This document shows positions 20,160-22,812 of a stretch of 22,812 bases of DNA, piece after piece. The notes beneath the pieces are model-generated. The model ran no database searches, had not been told where the DNA came from, and saw only the letters and a program-made list of their open reading frames with translations. Where the stretch lies: positions 1-22,812 of the IMG/VR virus record IMGVR_UViG_3300033145_002526; one strand, 5' to 3'. The stretch comes from a virus. Every line of letters starts with the position of its first letter. Within the stretch, counting starts at the first letter, position 1. A program made the translations under genes and the position numbers.

Positions 20160-21242
20160 TCAGGGTTCGGGTATATCGTCCGGACCCTTTTTTGATTCCA
20201 TTTTGACTCCCACTTCGAGCACCCTATCCATTTTGGCTACCGCACGGCGCTTCAGTTGAGGGGACACGTGGGCATAGAGGTCTGCGGTAATATTGATCCT
20301 GGCATGGCCCAGGAGTTCTTGGACTACCTTTAGGTTCTCTCCCATCTCCAGGAGGCGTGTGGCGAACGTATGCCGCAAGGCATGGAGGTTCACGTTCGGA
20401 ATACCAGCCCGCTTCCGCAGCCGGTAAAACGTTCGGTTGAAATTGCGCGGGATGATCGGCGTGCCTTCGCGGGTGCAGAACATGGGTCCGTCCAGGCGGT
20501 AATTCTCTTCCTGAAGCATTCGGTCTTTATGCGCCTGAAGGGCGGATGCCACAATGCCGGGTAGCGGAACGCTGCGGGCCGATTTATCGGTTTTCGGCCT
20601 ATCTCGGTACAGCCCGGCCGTCTTGGTGAACGTCACACCATGCCGGATATGGATAATGCCCCGGCTCAGGTCCACATCGCGCCAGGTTAGCGCCAGGAGT
20701 TCTCCTCGCCGCAGCCCCGTGCCGAGGAGGAGAATAAAGGCGGCACCCAGGCGGTCTTCCTGGGCGGCGGTCAAAAACCGGTCAGTCTCCTCGGGAGTCA
20801 AGGCCTGGCGCTCGGAATACTTGAGCTGCGGAAGCTTTGTCCCCTTGGCAGGGTTGTAGGGAATCAGCCGGTTTCGTATCGCCTGGTCTAAAGCTCCGTG
20901 AATGACCTGGTGGATATGTCGCACGGTAGAGCTGGAAAGCTGTTCCCCGACCTTGGTCCGATAAAGAGTTTGAATCTGGTCTGTAGTCAAGCTTTGCAGC
21001 TGCACGGCACCAATTGCTGGCTTGATATGCACCCGCACCAAGTATTCGTAACTCTCCCAGGTGGTGGGGCGCAGGTCAAGCTTTTTATAATCGCTTAACC
21101 ACCTGTCCAGCCATTCTGCTACAGTAATTTTAACTATTCGCTGCCGCTTTCCGTCCGGGCACTTGCCGAGCTCGATGAAGATGCGCCAGTAGCCGGGGAC
21201 TATCTTGCCGTTCTTGCGGACGTGCTGGACGTGGCCGGGCAT
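20160..21242 (-). CDS. int: Tyrosine-type site-specific integrase
   Basis: This 360-aa recombinase starts at ATG 21242-21240 behind GGGGTG. Catalytic residues are all visible: R178 (GTGLRRGELLALTW), K217 (PKTDKSARSVPL), H287 and R290 (LHALRHTFATRLLE), H313 (ELLGHARINI) and nucleophile Y323 (DLYAHV). Residues ~38-130 are the core-binding SAM-like domain (WLDRWLSDYKKLDLRPTTWE, LTTDQIQTLYRTKVGEQLSS). The N-terminal arm-binding domain is short. GKRQRIVK runs straight into ITVAEWLDRW, whereas relatives usually have about 35 further residues (a Lys-rich helix and EPSK-type linker) between. The gene converges on the tRNA core, and its 3' end holds the right arm repeat. Confidence 0.95.
   Translation of the reverse strand: MPGHVQHVRKNGKIVPGYWRIFIELGKCPDGKRQRIVKITVAEWLDRWLSDYKKLDLRPTTWESYEYLVRVHIKPAIGAVQLQSLTTDQIQTLYRTKVGEQLSSSTVRHIHQVIHGALDQAIRNRLIPYNPAKGTKLPQLKYSERQALTPEETDRFLTAAQEDRLGAAFILLLGTGLRRGELLALTWRDVDLSRGIIHIRHGVTFTKTAGLYRDRPKTDKSARSVPLPGIVASALQAHKDRMLQEENYRLDGPMFCTREGTPIIPRNFNRTFYRLRKRAGIPNVNLHALRHTFATRLLEMGENLKVVQELLGHARINITADLYAHVSPQLKRRAVAKMDRVLEVGVKMESKKGPDDIPEP
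20163..20193 (+). terminator. Terminator downstream of the att core
   Basis: GGGTTCGG (20163-20170) pairs with CCGGACCC (20180-20187), with one G-T wobble, and is followed by TTTTTT. It would stop rightward transcription just past the tRNA fragment and overlaps the 3' end of the convergent integrase gene. It may be part of the sequence shared with the host tRNA terminator. Confidence 0.75.
20192..20212 (+). repeat. Right arm-type repeat of the attachment region
   Basis: TTGATTCCATTTTGACTCCC at 20192-20211 lies inside the 3' coding end of the integrase (encoding VKMESKK on the other strand). It is the partner of the left repeat at 19930-19949 (18 of 20 bases over the shared part). The two pairs flank the tRNA core at distances of about 150 and 50 bases, like unequal P and P' arms. 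Confidence 0.55.
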
Positions 21243-21246
21243 GGAA

Positions 21247-21324
21247 TCACCCCAGGGAATTATACTGGCGTACTTTCAGGTACTCCGGTACTAGTTCTGG
21301 CGAAACGGTTGCTTGTTGGCACAT
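21247..21324 (-). CDS. Micro-ORF (25 aa) directly upstream of the integrase
   Basis: An ATG at 21324-21322 has GGAGGACTTTAT upstream, a better ribosome-binding site than the integrase itself. It opens a 25-codon frame (MCQQATVSPELVPEYLKVRQ, YNSLG) ending at TGA 21249-21247, five bases before the integrase ATG. The tight spacing fits a leader peptide coupling translation of the integrase, or the remnant of a longer gene between the DUF1828-type gene and the integrase. Too short for any family assignment. Confidence 0.4.
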   Translation of the reverse strand: MCQQATVSPELVPEYLKVRQYNSLG

Positions 21325-21339
21325 ATAAAGTCCTCCTAC

Positions 21340-22116
21340 CTAAATGATTAAACGCAAGAGTTCTTCTCGTCTGCTCCAAAAAATTGTCTTATCCAGATAC
21401 TCCTGCAAAATCCGTAGGGGCTCACCCCCCCAGATGTTATCTTCGTCGTTTACTACGGCAGTAGCTAGGAACTGGGGAAACTGTTCTGACTTGCGGATAT
21501 CGATACAGGAAAACATCGCCTCAACGGCTAGTGTGCGTGCATAACTGCCAGTGACAGTCGAGAGGGTGCGAATTAGTATAGTTTGCTGGTATTCGACCAG
21601 ATAATCGAACCTATGGTTCTTTATCCGGCCCGGGATTTCAATGTCGCTCTGAAAAGTAATTCGGTTTTCCCTCAAGTACTCGCCAACCTTTTCCTTGAAT
21701 GTCCTAGGCGTAAATGGAACGGCATGGTGTGCTAGTCCCATAAGACTAGTAATAGCGCTAACAAGTCGGTGAAGAGCTGGTCCCAGCTCTTCTTCTGCTT
21801 CTACCTTTATGGTTATTTCACTGTCTGTCCAATAAACCTGATTATCTTCCAGGCAGCGCTTAAGTATGAGTTGCCGCCGCACGGACCGAGTGCGGGCAAG
21901 ATCTATACCGTACATAAACAATAGTTCATTAGCCTGCCCGTTGTCTGAAAGCACAAAGCCAGTGCTACCATTTGACCTAACGGTGATCTCAATACAATCT
22001 CCGTTCGGATCCAAGTAAGGAGTGGCAATTACACACTCGTCCTCTTCGGTTCTAAGAGTCTCGAAGCTGTTACCGAGCCACTCAAGATACCGCCGTACAA
22101 TTTGCTCGCACTTCAT
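21340..22116 (-). CDS. DUF1828/DUF1829-type protein, possible defence or immunity gene
   Basis: The 258-aa product starts at ATG 22116-22114 with GAGGAG upstream; a TTG at 22125 would sit on the ribosome-binding site. Residues 1-95 (YLEWLGNSFETLRTEEDECV, ATPYLDPNGDCIEITVRSNG, GFVLSDNGQANELLFMYGID) match the DUF1828 pattern. The C-terminal part (FKEKVGEYLRENRITFQSDI, KNHRFDYLVEYQQTILIRTL) matches DUF1829. Proteins of this type occur on mobile elements; their activity is not established to my knowledge. The upstream gene's TGA lies in the same GAGGAG region, so the two genes form a coupled operon reading toward the integrase. Confidence 0.78.
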   Translation of the reverse strand: MKCEQIVRRYLEWLGNSFETLRTEEDECVIATPYLDPNGDCIEITVRSNGSTGFVLSDNGQANELLFMYGIDLARTRSVRRQLILKRCLEDNQVYWTDSEITIKVEAEEELGPALHRLVSAITSLMGLAHHAVPFTPRTFKEKVGEYLRENRITFQSDIEIPGRIKNHRFDYLVEYQQTILIRTLSTVTGSYARTLAVEAMFSCIDIRKSEQFPQFLATAVVNDEDNIWGGEPLRILQEYLDKTIFWSRREELLRLII

Positions 22117-22129
22117 TATGTCCAACTCC

Positions 22130-22552
22130 TCATTGAAATCTGAGACGGAGTTGGTAACTATAGACCCCGACTATCTTAATATTACATTCCCGGAGAAAAC
22201 TTAGCAATGCCTCCTCGGGATCACTAATGGGAATATCGTGCACTCTATAAGCCCACCTGACACTCTGTCTGTCTGACTTAGGATGTTTGTGCGGTCCGAC
22301 TATTCGGTCGCCGTCGGGATTCTTATGACGGTGCAAGTCAAACCACCGAATAGGTATTACGCCCTTGTATAGTAGTGCAAAAGAAAACTTTTTTCGGACA
22401 ACGCCGCGCAACAATAATTGCTCTCCGTTCAAACGATGTACTGGTGCGCTTAGAGTACGTTGACTACCCAGAGAAACCCATATAAGATCCGCGCCGTTAA
22501 TAAGCTTGTCCTCTCGATATAACAGTTCCCGAAGCGCAGGGTCGATAAGCAA
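22130..22552 (-). CDS. DUF6978-like partner protein
   Basis: This 140-aa protein starts at TTG 22552-22550; an in-frame TAA lies just upstream, and GGGAGG is about 10 bases before. The core is KKFSFALLYKGVIPIRWFDL followed by HRHKNPDGDRIVGPHKHPKS and SVRWAYRVHDIPISDPEEAL. The pattern (R-x-D/F-x-x-x-H-x-NPDG, then PHxH, then WAY) recalls the DUF6978 family, which is often paired with DUF1828 proteins. The His/Asp-rich HRHKNPDGD...PHKH segment could bind metal. No enzyme class is proven. It is the upstream gene of the pair and probably acts with it. Confidence 0.65.
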   Translation of the reverse strand: MLIDPALRELLYREDKLINGADLIWVSLGSQRTLSAPVHRLNGEQLLLRGVVRKKFSFALLYKGVIPIRWFDLHRHKNPDGDRIVGPHKHPKSDRQSVRWAYRVHDIPISDPEEALLSFLRECNIKIVGVYSYQLRLRFQ

Positions 22553-22709
22553 TTACTCATCGCCTCCCAGGCGAAAACTACTCCTGAGCCTCTTTTACAG
22601 TTTCCACTTACTTCCTATCCGCATTGGCTAAACTGCGCGCTGATTTGAGCCGATAGCTTTTGCATGTCTTCCTTGAAACCTATTTAGCACCTCTCCTCCC
22701 TTTATGGAG
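22553..22709 (-). other. Gap between repressor and DUF6978-like gene
   Basis: I see no promoter matching consensus on the minus strand here. Two very short frames follow ribosome-binding-like sequences: GTG after GGGAGGAGAG (about 20 codons) and ATG after AAGGAAG (16 codons, MQKLSAQISAQFSQCG). They overlap in different frames and are too short to support as genes. They may be remnants of a small gene. Confidence 0.3.
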
Positions 22710-22812
22710 TTACCTTCCATTAAACTTGATCTTCGCCTCTACGACTTCACCTACGATCCGCACATCCGTCACTGGGGCTATGATCGGCTCGTATGATGGA
22801 TTTTCCGGCTTC
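22710..22812 (-). CDS. S24-type (LexA/CI-like) repressor, C-terminal end only
   Basis: The gene enters from the right edge and stops with TAA at 22712-22710. The visible 33 residues read KPENPSYEPIIAPVTDVRIV followed by GEVVEAKIKFNGR. This is the ending of S24 peptidase-domain repressors: xNPxYxPI, then a VRIxGxVV strand. Such proteins keep the lysogenic state and cleave themselves on RecA activation. Its position beside the integrase and opposite the late genes fits the prophage repressor. The N-terminal HTH and Ser/Lys catalytic residues are outside the window. Confidence 0.75.
   Translation of the reverse strand, partial: KPENPSYEPIIAPVTDVRIVGEVVEAKIKFNGR

Noticed and set aside
20024-20206. 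Plus-strand 60-codon frame through the tRNA fragment
   Set aside because: It translates structured tRNA and terminator sequence. The reading is accidental.

Overview
The window is the late and lysogeny half of a temperate siphovirus (a prophage or a free phage genome) of a Gram-positive host. I infer a Firmicute, probably a Clostridia/Peptococcaceae-type bacterium. Grounds: strong GGAGG ribosome-binding sites, frequent GTG/TTG starts, XhlA- and LLH-type holins, an amidase endolysin, and copper-amine-oxidase-like (CuAO-N) domains of the kind common in Clostridia surface proteins. No species can be named from sequence alone.

Layout. 1-1853: head-tail joining (partial upstream gene, broken connector, gp10-like protein, tail terminator). 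1871-7153: tail tube, the two-frame tail assembly chaperone with a canonical -1 slippery heptamer, and a 1221-aa tape measure protein. 7150-9642: baseplate/fibre genes. 9736-13889: two tandem distal tail proteins, a Tal-type protein and a histidine-rich fibre that looks split from Tal by a frameshift. 13864-14397 (minus): a secreted CuAO-N/SH3 protein, probably a moron. 14438-15220: a repeat-rich regulatory stretch with a small ORF, a consensus promoter, an HTH gene and a three-hairpin leader. 15221-16909: ImmA-type peptidase, ParB-like protein and an unknown, then a terminator. 16998-18921: lysis cassette (XhlA, small membrane protein, amidase, LLH holin) and a Cys-rich protein, closed by a strong terminator. 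19033-19805: consensus promoter, Cys/His-cluster protein and ribbon-helix-helix regulator. 19930-20212: an attachment region with the 3' half of a tRNA(GAC) and paired arm-like repeats. 20160-22812 (minus): tyrosine integrase, micro-ORF, DUF1828-type protein, DUF6978-like partner, and the C-terminus of a LexA/CI-like S24 repressor.

The late genes are tightly packed, often with 1-4 base overlaps, and read rightward. The integrase-repressor block reads leftward, and the two meet at the attachment site. The tRNA 3' half has phage genes on both sides and no 5' half. This suggests an unintegrated attP (free phage genome) or a junction between tandem elements, not a simple prophage edge.

The most unusual features are: three unrelated phage proteins carrying CuAO-N-like domains; an eight-fold HxH fibre; a leader whose last hairpin buries the Shine-Dalgarno of an ImmA gene; two perfect hairpins inside the ParB-like gene; a near-duplicate pair of distal tail genes; and several signs of decay or rapid change (broken connector, Tal split, shortened integrase arm domain, two short tandem duplications, a headless paralogue fragment).
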